Shown here: in pieces, positions 27,371 through 37,100 of the stretch | Layout of the letters: each line of letters starts with the position of its first letter | How positions within the stretch are numbered: position 1 is the stretch's first letter | NCBI GenBank assembly: GCA_002470515.1 | Contig: DKML01000020.1 | Coordinates: 225,930-289,929, forward strand | Origin: Proteobacteria bacterium UBA7415 | Lineage (GTDB): Bacteria > Pseudomonadota > Gammaproteobacteria > Arenicellales > Arenicellaceae | Direction: 5' to 3' | DNA: 64,000 nt | Translations under genes and position numbers: made by a program | The notes under the pieces: model-generated | Database searches by the model: none | Told to the model about the DNA's origin: nothing | The model's input: only the letters and a program-made list of their open reading frames with translations

Positions 27371-28669
27371 ATGCAATATCCCGCACAAGTACAAGCTTGC
27401 ATCGACCTATTAGCGGTGCAACTCAAAAACCAATCGGTTGCCGATAGGCTGCTGTATGGCTATTTTAGAGGTCGCCGTTATATTGGCAGTAAGGACCGAG
27501 CTAAAATAACAGAGTTGTTCTACGCATTTATGCGACAACGTTTGCGCATTGAACATTATGCACACGCATTACAGATCGAACTAAGCCCCGAACATTGTGT
27601 TGCTATAGGTCTTTGGCTAGACGGTGCCGAACTGCGTGAGGTTTTCACTGGTGACAAGTATCAGCCGTCCAAGCTCTCGCACGATGTGCTCGAGCGCCTG
27701 AATGGAGCCGATCTCAGCTCAATCGAACTCCCAATAAACGTTGAATACAACGTACCCAGTTGGCTTATTCCTTATTTCTCTCAAAACGAGCTTAATGAAG
27801 AGCTTTGTTTAGAGCTCAAAGCACTGAATCAAGAGGCGCCAGTCGATATTCGAGTGAATACACTCTCTACAACTCGAGAAGAGGTTTTAGAGGAACTGCG
27901 TTTTCTAGATATTTCTGCGCAGGCAACAACTTTATCTGAGCTAGGCATTCGCTTTACACAGCGTGTGCCGGTTTCTAACTTGGCTCTGTTCAAGAAGGGT
28001 GGGTTTGAAGTTCAAGACGAAGGGTCTCAATTGCTCGCGGCGGCCTGCGGTGTCTCTGCGGGAGACAAGGTTATAGATTTTTGCGCTGGTGCTGGCGGAA
28101 AAACGCTTGCTTTGGCCGCCGCCATGAACAACAAGGGCACGATTATTGCGTGTGATATTAGTGAGCCACGGCTCAATGAGTTGTCTAAGCGAGCTAAACG
28201 GGCAGGGGTGTTCAACGTTCGTCCACTGCTGTTGAACCACGAGCACGATAAACGCCTTAAAAGACACATTAAGACCGCTGATGTAGTGCTAATAGATGCG
28301 CCTTGTTCTGGTTCAGGTGCTTGGCGTCGCAACCCTGATGCGCGATTTAATATTTCTGAAGATTGGTTAACGGATCTCACCAAACTACAGAGTGCCATTT
28401 TGGATAGTGCATCGCGATTAGTTAAACCAGAAGGGCGATTAGTTTACGCCACTTGCTCGATGTTTAACATTGAAAACGAAGATAAAATATCCAATTTTTT
28501 AAATAAAAACAATGGTTTATATGACTTATTGAATGTAGATTCAGTTCTTACGAACGCTTCGAGTGAATCAGGGTTTCTAAAGCTTTCGCCAGCCAAATCA
28601 AACACGGATGGTTTTTTCGCAGCGGTTCTGCAAAGACGTCCTGAAGCTAAGGACGATGCTGAGGCATAG
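27371..28669 (+). CDS. RsmB/NOP family RNA (cytosine-5)-methyltransferase
   Basis: This is a SAM-dependent m5C RNA methyltransferase, most like the 16S rRNA enzyme RsmB. An N-terminal NusB-like RNA-binding domain (~residues 1-140) precedes the Rossmann domain. The latter has the SAM motif VIDFCAGAGGKTLALAA (~residue 235), motif IV DAPCSGSGAWRRNPDARF and the catalytic-Cys motif VYATCSMF (~residue 360). At 432 residues it fits RsmB, but the RRNPD variant differs from E. coli RsmB, so the target base is not certain and no symbol is given. Confidence 0.88.
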   Translation: MQYPAQVQACIDLLAVQLKNQSVADRLLYGYFRGRRYIGSKDRAKITELFYAFMRQRLRIEHYAHALQIELSPEHCVAIGLWLDGAELREVFTGDKYQPSKLSHDVLERLNGADLSSIELPINVEYNVPSWLIPYFSQNELNEELCLELKALNQEAPVDIRVNTLSTTREEVLEELRFLDISAQATTLSELGIRFTQRVPVSNLALFKKGGFEVQDEGSQLLAAACGVSAGDKVIDFCAGAGGKTLALAAAMNNKGTIIACDISEPRLNELSKRAKRAGVFNVRPLLLNHEHDKRLKRHIKTADVVLIDAPCSGSGAWRRNPDARFNISEDWLTDLTKLQSAILDSASRLVKPEGRLVYATCSMFNIENEDKISNFLNKNNGLYDLLNVDSVLTNASSESGFLKLSPAKSNTDGFFAAVLQRRPEAKDDAEA

Positions 28670-28680
28670 TCAAAGACATA

Positions 28681-28732
28681 AAACTCACTCCCTAAATACT
28701 TAGGGAATAAGTTTTTGTGCCTTAAATAAGGC
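28681..28732 (+). terminator. Terminator candidate after the methyltransferase gene
   Basis: Hairpin TCCCTAA-ATAC-TTAGGGA (28689-28706) can be extended by AAACT/AGTTT and runs into TTTTT at 28712-28716. A second small stem, GCCTTA/TAAGGC (28719-28732), follows. It lies about 12 bp after the stop codon at 28669. Confidence 0.6.
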
Positions 28733-28777
28733 CTTTCAATTACGTCTAACTACCAAAAATCTTAGTACTAGTTAGTG

Positions 28778-29533
28778 CTAATTGTTACCCAGCTTAAACT
28801 TAAGCCCCTTAACTTTGTCGCCTAGCTTGTCCTTAACGGTATCATTTATTTTTTCGTTAACCTTTTCGTTAACTTCCTCTTGAACTCGGCGTTTCACTTC
28901 GTTCGCTAGAGCCTTAATTTCTTGAGTCGCGTAGTTCTTCACTTGAGCGCTAACGTGGCTGGTTAAGCGAACCGTGATTATGTCTGCAATCTGCTCAGGT
29001 GTACCGACTAAGCCTGTTATAACAAAGTCATCCATTATAAATGAACGCTGTCCGAGCTTATCTGAAGACACATTAACTTTTGCTCTATTTAAACTAAAAG
29101 AATTAATGGTGATTTCAGGCATCCCTTCGTCAACTTCATCTTCTGTAATTTCTTCATCAACTGGCATGTTGTCAACCAGGTCTTCAAAATTACTGCGTGT
29201 GCCTATTAAATCTGCATTAATTACAGGTTCGTCGATTAATATCGATTTAATTAGTTGGTTTTGATAATCCACATCCGCCTTAAGTGTGCTAATTTCGATC
29301 GCATTAACTGATGTGTAACCACTCACATTAGCAATCGACATACCTTTAATTAAAGCTGAGCCATTACGTAAATCGGTCTCAACTGATTCTACCGTTAGCG
29401 TTGAGCCCAGTGCTGCCGTACCTTCAGCTTCGATAGTATCTTTGATCATGCCGTCCAAATTGCTTAAAAACACCGTTGAGGCGACGGCAATTATAATAAC
29501 GAGAACAAGTAATCCAATTAGTAATTTTTTCAT
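28778..29533 (-). CDS. Membrane-anchored AsmA/DUF748-like protein
   Basis: This is a 251-residue protein with an N-terminal signal-anchor (LLIGLLVLVIIIAVASTVFL, residues 4-23). A beta-rich domain follows with VESVETDLRNGSALIKGMSI (~residue 49) and INSFSLNRAKV. These are features of AsmA/DUF748-type proteins that line the periplasmic side of the inner membrane. The last ~60 residues are a charged helix or coiled coil with repeated EEVNEKVNEKIND pattern. The specific role is unknown. It ends convergently with the methyltransferase gene. Confidence 0.7.
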   Translation of the reverse strand: MKKLLIGLLVLVIIIAVASTVFLSNLDGMIKDTIEAEGTAALGSTLTVESVETDLRNGSALIKGMSIANVSGYTSVNAIEISTLKADVDYQNQLIKSILIDEPVINADLIGTRSNFEDLVDNMPVDEEITEDEVDEGMPEITINSFSLNRAKVNVSSDKLGQRSFIMDDFVITGLVGTPEQIADIITVRLTSHVSAQVKNYATQEIKALANEVKRRVQEEVNEKVNEKINDTVKDKLGDKVKGLKFKLGNN

Positions 29534-29705
29534 GACTTCACCTTTAGAATTGTGAGTGTATAGCGGTGCTATTGCCGCTTATCTTATCGACTTATACCGA
29601 AAAACAAAAGGGGCGAATGGCCTACGAGAATTCGTCCGTATTATTACGGTTGATAAAATCGGAGGCTTTTTAAGATTATCTTCCCTAAAAACTACTACTC
29701 TTACA

Positions 29706-30623
29706 CTACGAATCTAGGTTCGAAATACCATGTCGTTTCAGAATCGAATATAGGGTGGTGCGATTTAGGTCCATTGATTCGGCCGATTTGGAAACATTAA
29801 AATTATTTTTGCGCAAAGAATATAAAACCAACTCTTTTTCCAACTGATCGTGGGCTTCTTTGAACGAGATTTTATTGCTTGAAAAGTCCGAACAAACGTC
29901 TAAAACGTTTGCCGCTACGCCTCGCTCGACGCTAAAGGGCAGGTATAGCCGTATATCTGTAATACGGTGTACGCTCTCATAGTAAAGGGAAACAAGAAGA
30001 AAGACGGTGCTAAAGACTGGCATTAGGAGCGTGGCGGTAAAGTTAATACCTACTAACTGTAAAAGTACTATTCCAACCGCTAACAAGACGATAGGAGACA
30101 AGGAAAGCAGTGAGTACCAGCAACGAATTTCTGTGTCGGCGTCTTTAGCCGTAACGAGGCCGTTGATTAAAACGGATAAGAACGCGCCCATGCCGATAAG
30201 AACCGAAGCTTGAAATAGCGGGTAAATCTCTCCTCGTGTAGCCGCTATGGTAATTCCTGTAGCTACACTGCCGTTGACAATTCCGTCAGTAAAAAACAGT
30301 AGAGCAGAAAAAATGGATGCGTAGATAAACAGGCCTGTAATAATCGGCACTGAAAGAGAACGACGATGAACTGTAAAGTTTGCGTAGTTCAGCATGAATA
30401 CTAGCGCCCACATAGACACTGCGTAGTAGGCTCTTGCAACAAAGTTGGCTGACTCGAAGTGCATATTAAATTGCACAATAGACATAACTTCGGCTGAGTT
30501 GTGAAGCGCAAACACAGCGAGTAATGCAGTGAATGCAAACGAATGCTTGGCTTTATAAGCGTAGTACAGAATGCAGACCTTGACCATCAAGGCAGTGATT
30601 CCGGGTATGTAGGCCAGTTCCAT
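29706..30623 (-). CDS. Multi-pass membrane protein with C-terminal Fis-type helix-turn-helix
   Basis: This 305-residue protein has about seven hydrophobic segments in residues 1-225, resembling the 7TM sensor region seen in some histidine kinases. After a ~35-residue linker comes a Fis-family DNA-binding helix-turn-helix at the C-terminus: AHDQLEKELVLYSLRKNNF, then VSKSAESMDLNRTTLYSILKRHGI (here in two blocks). No AAA+ or kinase domain lies between sensor and DNA-binding parts, so it looks like a membrane-embedded one-component regulator. It lies directly downstream of the 31-43 kb catabolic operon on the same strand and may regulate it; that is inference. Confidence 0.75.
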   Translation of the reverse strand: MELAYIPGITALMVKVCILYYAYKAKHSFAFTALLAVFALHNSAEVMSIVQFNMHFESANFVARAYYAVSMWALVFMLNYANFTVHRRSLSVPIITGLFIYASIFSALLFFTDGIVNGSVATGITIAATRGEIYPLFQASVLIGMGAFLSVLINGLVTAKDADTEIRCWYSLLSLSPIVLLAVGIVLLQLVGINFTATLLMPVFSTVFLLVSLYYESVHRITDIRLYLPFSVERGVAANVLDVCSDFSSNKISFKEAHDQLEKELVLYSLRKNNFNVSKSAESMDLNRTTLYSILKRHGISNLDS

Positions 30624-30810
30624 AATAATTTCCCAACAATAAGAGAGACTTGCTTAGGCTTCGGAGACGTCTTTAGTCGAGACCACAACGTATAACGACC
30701 TTACGTGTGTGTAGCTCGTGTTGGGTATTCTTTATCCATAAACACTATCTTATTCTACCATACGTTGTGATAAAGCCTATAAAGCCCGTACAATTCGACA
30801 GGTTTCGTCG

Positions 30811-31095
30811 CTAGAACGTGTAGCAAAATTGGCCTGCAGTCAATCCAGATCCAGAAAAACAGCCTCCAATTCGGTCACCCCTTTGAATTTCAGGGCGGTT
30901 GAGTAACTGCTGATAACTAATGGCAAAAGTTGCAGTAGTAATGTTTCCTAGCAACGGGTAGGTCCTAATCATTCTGTCGGCCCCAACTACAGTTATTGTC
31001 ATCAAGTCTGCCCCATCTACATTCAATGCTTTAGAAGAATGGGCGCATTTTAAGTAAAATTTGTAACGCTGATCATTTGATACTCCTCTAAGCAT
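30811..31095 (-). CDS. Hypothetical small protein (doubtful)
   Basis: This open frame of 94 codons overlaps the last 46 bases of the acetoacetyl-CoA synthetase gene in another frame. The ending GGCFSGSGLTAGQFCYTF is not recognised. Translation could also start at an internal ATG that gives about 52 residues. There is no clear ribosome site for the longest form. It may be a real downstream gene of the operon or a chance frame. Confidence 0.3.
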   Translation of the reverse strand: MLRGVSNDQRYKFYLKCAHSSKALNVDGADLMTITVVGADRMIRTYPLLGNITTATFAISYQQLLNRPEIQRGDRIGGCFSGSGLTAGQFCYTF

Positions 31096-32999
31096 TCTGG
31101 ATTAATTATAGCCTCGATGTTATTTACAGGTCTGCCATTAATCAGGTTGCCAACAACGCCTTCTATTTTTTTACCTGATCGCGTGTATGGGATATCGTTT
31201 ACCTGTATCACGTGCCTAGGAACATGACGAGGTGTGGTTTTTGAACGAATTGCCAGTTTTATCTCATTAATTCTATCTTGAGTCAGCTGTTCGTCTTCAA
31301 CCATTTTCACAAAGAGTGCCACTTCTACATCACCAGCAATTTTTCTACCTATGCACACAGAATCTTCTATGTAATGAAGCGGTTCGGTCTGACGATAAAT
31401 TTCGCTTGTGCCAATTCGGACGCCCCCTGGATTGAGGGTCGAGTCACTGCGCCCAAAAAATACCGCGCCCCCATACTCGCTTACCAGAATATAGTCACCG
31501 TGATGCCACAAGCCTGGGTAGCGATCGAAATACGCTTTATTCAGGCGTTCGTTGTTAGGATCATCAAGAAAATAGATTGGTCTAGATGGGAAACTTTGCA
31601 AGCACACAAGTTCCCCTTCTTCACCTATTAACACCGCACCGTTTTCATCTACGCAGGCAGAATCCATTCCCAGCGGTGCGCATTGACACTCTCCTCGATA
31701 GACGGGAAGAACTGGATTACCACCGTAGAAGCAGCCTAGGATATCGGTGCCACCAGCAATACTAGACAGAAGCACATCAGACTTTAGGTTCTGATAAACA
31801 AAATCATACTGTTCCGGCAATAGGGGCGACCCAGTAGAGAGAATGGTTTCGAGACTGTCCAGGTTCAGAGAGGATAAAGCTGTATTAGAGTCTTCTAATG
31901 CACGAAGAAACTTTGGCGACGTACCGAAAATATTGATTTGATGTTTTTCGATCATACCGAGGTAATCCGGCATGCTAGGAAACCCGGGCGAACCATCGTA
32001 GAGGACCACTGTTGACCCAAAATAAAGCGAGCTGATCAACCAGTTCCACATCATCCAACCGCAGGTTGTAAAGAAGAATATTCGCTTCTCGGCGGTCAGA
32101 TCGCAGTGCAGGCCGAGTTCCTTAATGTTTTGGATAAGGGTTCCGCCAACAGAGTGAACGATGCACTTAGGCTTGCCGGTGGTGCCAGACGAATACATGA
32201 TGTACAACGGGTCTGCAAAAGCGCGAGGAACAAAAGAGGGTGTGCCGATAGCATTGGACATATTAGGCCATGGCTCGAGTAGATCATGGTCGTCGAAATC
32301 GTGGCTATCATCGTTCAAGCAAACGACAAATACCCGCTTAATGGAAGGCACTTGCGAGATTACTTCTGATATTTTTGGCAGACAGTCAAAATACTTTCCG
32401 CCATAGTAGTAACCAGCGGCGGCAACTAAAACCGAAGGTTTGGATTGCGAGAATCGATCAATCACACCGTCAATACCGAAATCTGAACTGGTCGATGTAA
32501 AGACTCCTCCAAGTGCCGTTGCAGCAAGCATTGCGACAGCCGTTTCAGGAACGTTTGGCATATAGCATGCCAGCACATCCCCGGTCGAGAAATCTGAACT
32601 AATCGTATTCTGAAACGTAGAAACCTGAGCTCGCAGTTGAGAATAAGTCAATGATCTCTGATGGCCATTCTCTAACACAGAAATAAGTGCGGTGTGTTGC
32701 TCCTCGCCTTTGGCCAGTAGATTCTCCGCGAAATTTAAGGAAACCTTAGGAAACCAACCATATTGTTCAAAGCCACTGTCTAGGTTGGCCGGGCTTAGTT
32801 CGCCTTCATACGCGATGTTAAACCAGTCAAAAAGCTCACTCCAAAATTCATTGGGATCACTAACTGAGTAGCGATGTAATGAGGCATAGTCATCAAATAC
32901 GGCACCGGCTCTGTTTGACATATGCTGCATGAAGAGCCACATTTGACTGTTGGTTTTACGCGACTCACTTGGCCGCCAAAGCTCTACTGATTCAACCAT
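31050..32999 (-). CDS. Acetoacetyl-CoA synthetase
   Basis: This ANL-superfamily enzyme activates acetoacetate (or a similar short 3-oxoacid) with ATP and CoA. The 649 residues carry an N-terminal AACS extension. The segment GGVFTSTSSDFG (~residue 164) corresponds to the acetoacetyl/acetyl synthetase signature. The P-loop YIMYSSGTTGKPKCIVHSVGG begins near residue 269, and the C-terminal catalytic lysine lies in YTRSGKKIEG. It is the last confident gene of a minus-strand operon, four bases after the racemase stop. It would recover acetoacetate released by the pathway. Acyl specificity is inferred from overall similarity. Confidence 0.88.
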   Translation of the reverse strand: MVESVELWRPSESRKTNSQMWLFMQHMSNRAGAVFDDYASLHRYSVSDPNEFWSELFDWFNIAYEGELSPANLDSGFEQYGWFPKVSLNFAENLLAKGEEQHTALISVLENGHQRSLTYSQLRAQVSTFQNTISSDFSTGDVLACYMPNVPETAVAMLAATALGGVFTSTSSDFGIDGVIDRFSQSKPSVLVAAAGYYYGGKYFDCLPKISEVISQVPSIKRVFVVCLNDDSHDFDDHDLLEPWPNMSNAIGTPSFVPRAFADPLYIMYSSGTTGKPKCIVHSVGGTLIQNIKELGLHCDLTAEKRIFFFTTCGWMMWNWLISSLYFGSTVVLYDGSPGFPSMPDYLGMIEKHQINIFGTSPKFLRALEDSNTALSSLNLDSLETILSTGSPLLPEQYDFVYQNLKSDVLLSSIAGGTDILGCFYGGNPVLPVYRGECQCAPLGMDSACVDENGAVLIGEEGELVCLQSFPSRPIYFLDDPNNERLNKAYFDRYPGLWHHGDYILVSEYGGAVFFGRSDSTLNPGGVRIGTSEIYRQTEPLHYIEDSVCIGRKIAGDVEVALFVKMVEDEQLTQDRINEIKLAIRSKTTPRHVPRHVIQVNDIPYTRSGKKIEGVVGNLINGRPVNNIEAIINPECLEEYQMISVTNFT

Positions 33000-33003
33000 A
33001 GTA

Positions 33004-34104
33004 CTACCTACTTTCTTGCAGCCAACTGGAGATTATTTTATCGAAGTCGCTTTCAATTGCGTTCCTTGGCGGTTGATTCGCAGAGTGAGTGAACCTTGGG
33101 GCTGCTTGTGCCTGTAAGTGCTCATTATGCGTTCCGTAAACATTTCGGCTTTGCATATGCGGATGCTCAGCGGCTTCATCTGGGTTTAGAACCGGCGCAA
33201 AGCAAGCGTCGGTGCCTTCCAATAGTTCGCACCAATCCAGTTGGGTCTTGCTGGCAAAGAGAGCCTTAAAGGCTTCCTTTTGATTGGGCCAGGCGTCAAT
33301 GTCAAATTGTTTAGCAAATTCAGGTTTCTCCGCTACACCGATTTTATCGATCAGGAGTTTATAAAAGTGGGGTTCTAAGGCACCAACGCTTACAAATTTT
33401 CCGTCGCTACACTCATAAGTATCAAACCAATGCGGGCCATCAAGAATACTTTTTCCGCGTTCATTTACCACAGTGCCCGAACTGCGCAGTGAGAGAACGA
33501 GGTTCATCATGTGTGCGCTGCCATCGACCATGGCGGCATCTACAACATCTCCTTTGCCGGTGCGTTGAGCATTCAATATACAAGCCAACATGCCTATTGT
33601 TAGATAGAGAGCACCACCGCCTATATCACCTGCCAACGTTGGTGGGGCAAAGGGAGGCTCGCCGGGTCTACCTGCGTACCAGAGGGCACCGGAAAGCGCT
33701 ATATAGTTAATGTCGTGTCCTGCCGCTTGAGATAACGGACCAGTTTGCCCCCAACCAGTGACGCGACCATACGCAAGAGCAGGGTTAACTTCATGGCAGA
33801 TGCTAGGCCCGAGTTCTAACCGTTCCATAACACCGGGGCGCATACCTTCAATTAAACCGTCTGCATGCTTTACCATTTCGAGCAACTTCGCGCGGTCGCC
33901 TGAATCCTTAAGGTCTAGTTGCACGATGCGTTTATTGCGTTTGTAGATTGTGTTGTGACCGATATCACCTACCGGAGGTTCTCCAGTGCTTGGTCTTTCA
34001 ACCACCACAACGTCCGCGCCCATATCGGCTAGGTGCATCCCACAGAACGGGGCAGGGCCAATGCCTTCTATCTCGATAATTCGAATTCCAGAAAGTATGC
34101 TCAT
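33004..34104 (-). CDS. Alpha-methylacyl-CoA racemase (CaiB/BaiF family)
   Basis: This enzyme epimerises 2-methylacyl-CoA esters so that the (S)-specific acyl-CoA dehydrogenases can act. It is a 366-residue member of CoA-transferase family III. The AMACR catalytic pair is visible: His130 in AAGHDINYIALSGAL and Asp160 in TLAGDIGGGA. The absence of the CoA-transferase-specific catalytic Asp pattern favours racemase over transferase. It lies 6 bp after the ferredoxin oxidoreductase gene and 4 bp before the acetoacetyl-CoA synthetase gene, so it is co-transcribed. Confidence 0.9.
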   Translation of the reverse strand: MSILSGIRIIEIEGIGPAPFCGMHLADMGADVVVVERPSTGEPPVGDIGHNTIYKRNKRIVQLDLKDSGDRAKLLEMVKHADGLIEGMRPGVMERLELGPSICHEVNPALAYGRVTGWGQTGPLSQAAGHDINYIALSGALWYAGRPGEPPFAPPTLAGDIGGGALYLTIGMLACILNAQRTGKGDVVDAAMVDGSAHMMNLVLSLRSSGTVVNERGKSILDGPHWFDTYECSDGKFVSVGALEPHFYKLLIDKIGVAEKPEFAKQFDIDAWPNQKEAFKALFASKTQLDWCELLEGTDACFAPVLNPDEAAEHPHMQSRNVYGTHNEHLQAQAAPRFTHSANQPPRNAIESDFDKIISSWLQESR

Positions 34105-34110
34105 AATGTC

Positions 34111-37100
34111 TTAAGCACCCGCTTGCAGTGATATTATCTTGCTGTAAGCATCAAGCATCTTCTCTAGTTGAAGGTGGTATTCAGTCACACTGGCTTCCTT
34201 CACGTGTCCGTAGCCTCTGATTTTTTCGGGTAAGGATGCTATCTGTACCGCTAGCGGATAGTTGTCATTGTTCAAGGATGAACAAACTGTCTTAATCGTC
34301 TCTTCATAATCAACAATCAATTGTCGTTCCATCTTACGCTCCGACGATTTGCCAAAAACATCAAATGCCGTACCCCTTAAAAGTTTCAATTTTGAAAGCA
34401 CTCTAAAAAGCGGTAACACCCAAGGCCCGAAAGTCATTTTCTTAGGCAGTCCACTTACCTTATCCTTAGGCGCGATAGACGGCGGCGAGAGGTTAAATTG
34501 CAATTTAAAGTCACCTTCAAATTCGGCGTTTAGCTTACGTTTAAATTCAGGGTCGCTATAGAGACGGCCAACTTCATACTCGTCTTTATAAGCCATTAGC
34601 TTATAGCCGTAACGAGCTACGGCCATGCTGAGTTCGTTCTTTTTATCTAAGCTAGATTCGGCCGTTTTTGTGGCATCCACCATGCTTAGATATCGCTGAG
34701 CATATTTCGAATCTTGGTATAAAGTCAGTTCGGTTGTTCGGTGCTCAATTAGTTGCTCCAAGGTTTTAGGAAACTCGATTTGTGAGCCTGAATTGCGATT
34801 AGCTATCTCGATTACGGCATCTAAGTCATGAGCAACACATCGTCCCCACTCAAATGCGGTTTGATTCCACTTTGGTGAGACTCCGTTTAATTCGATTGCC
34901 TGATATATCGAAGTTTTTGACAGCGGCACCAAGCCTTTCTGCCAAGTAAAGCCGAGCAACAGCAGATTCGCACCGATAGAATTTCCGAGTAATTTCACAG
35001 CAAGGTCAGAAGCGTTCAAATAGGTAGTCTTTTCCGAGTCTAAGACACTAATCAGGCGGTCTTTAACATTGTCAGAAGGGTATTGAAGGTCTGGGTCTCG
35101 AGTGAAATCGCCTGTGATCGCCTTGTTGGTATTTATCACTGCGGTTGTTCTTCGTTTCGAGAAAGTATCGAGTACCGCATCACTGGCGATGGTTAACATG
35201 TCATAGCCCAGCACTAAATCGGCACTGGCAGCATTTATTCGCGCGGAATTTATATCATCCGGTTTATTTGCAATGCGTGTGTGAGTTAATACCGCACCGC
35301 CTTTTTGTGCGAAGCCCATTTGGTCCACAATCGACACGCCTTTTTTATCTATGTGCGCTGCCATTCCTATGAGTGCACCAACGGTAATGACTCCAGTACC
35401 ACCAACACCGCCAGATAAAACACCATAGGTGCCCCCCGAAGGTATATTGGCAATAACGGGCTCAGGCAGATTGAAAAGGTCTGGTGACGCGCCTTCTACT
35501 GCAGTGCCTTTACGCATATCACCCCCAAGCACTGTCACAAAGCTTGGGCAGAAACCGTTGTTACATGAGTAATCTTTGTTACAGGCCGATTGATCTATCT
35601 TGCGCTTACGGCCAAATTCGGTTTCTGTAGGTAACACGGCAACGCAATTGGATTTTTTACTGCAATCCCCACAGCCTTCACACACTCTGTCGTTGATGAA
35701 CATTCGTTTTGCTGGGTCGGGAAATGTCCCACGTTTACGCCTTCGACGCTTTTCTGCAGCGCAAGTTTGGTCGTATATCAGAATCGACACGCCTTCGATC
35801 TCACGCATTTCTCGTTGTACTAGCTCTAGATCTTCTCGATGGTGGATAGTGGTACCGGCAGCGAAGTTGGAGTCAGTGCTATATTTCTCTGGCTCGTCGG
35901 TAACAACCGCGATACGTTCAATGCCTTCACCGCGCATTTGATTGGTGATTTGCGGAACGCTGATAGGGCCATCAACAGGTTGGCCACCCGTCATGGCAAC
36001 AGCATCATTGAAAAGGATCTTATAGGTGATGTTCACCCCAGATGCGACGGCTGAGCGGATAGCGAGAGTGCCGGAGTGATAGTAAGTGCCATCCCCTAAC
36101 TGTTGAAATACATGCTTTGTTTTTACAAATGGTGCCTGGCCTATCCAAGGAACACCTTCGCCGCCCATTTGGGTGGCGTATCCGACATCACGGTCCATCC
36201 AATAGGCCATGAAATGGCAGCCTACGCCGCCATAGGCTCTACTGCCTTCGGGCACCTTAGTCGATGAGTTATGTGGACAGCCTGAACAAAAGTAGGGCAG
36301 GCGAGTCAATGCTAACGCTTCTCTATCTTGACTACGAGCTAATTGAGTATCGAGTACATTCAGTCGACCACTTAGGTCAACATCTACGTATAACTTTTGG
36401 ATACGAGCGGCAATGATCCGGGCAATTCTGTCTGTATGCAAATTACCGTAGTTTTCGGTCATCAAAAGACCCGCTTCGTCGCGTCTACCAACAATACTGG
36501 GGCGTTGAGCTTCAGGTAAGTGATAGCAAACATCACGAAGTGCATTCTCTATTTGTTCACGTTTATCCTCTATTACCAATATATCACTCAAGCCAGCAGC
36601 AAACTCTTTGTAGGTCTCACGATCAACAGGAAAGGGCATAGCCACCTTAAGAATACGAACACCCATTGAGCTTAGGTTCGCCTCACTTAAACCTAGGTCT
36701 TTTATAGCTTGCAAAGCATCGCGCCAAGTTTTACCCATCGCAGCGATTCCAAATTTTGGCATCTCGCTGTCGTGTGTCACTCTGTTCAACTTATTCGCTC
36801 GTGCAAATGCAACAGCTGCTGGAAGTTTGTAACGAAGCAGTCGCTCTTCTTGAAATGCCCAACTGTCGCCCACGCGAGAGTTAACTCCGTCAGAGGGAAA
36901 TTTGAACTCGGGTGTCACAATTTGAATTTGGTCATGAGCTGCATTGATCGACGCTGCCGTTTCTATGGTTTCAGGCAGTAATTTATAACCAACCCACGCA
37001 CCAGAGAAACGAGAAAGGGCAATACCATACAGCGCCATATCAAATACATCTTGAATGTCCGCGGGGTATAACACTGGCATCAATAAATCTTCAAACAGAA

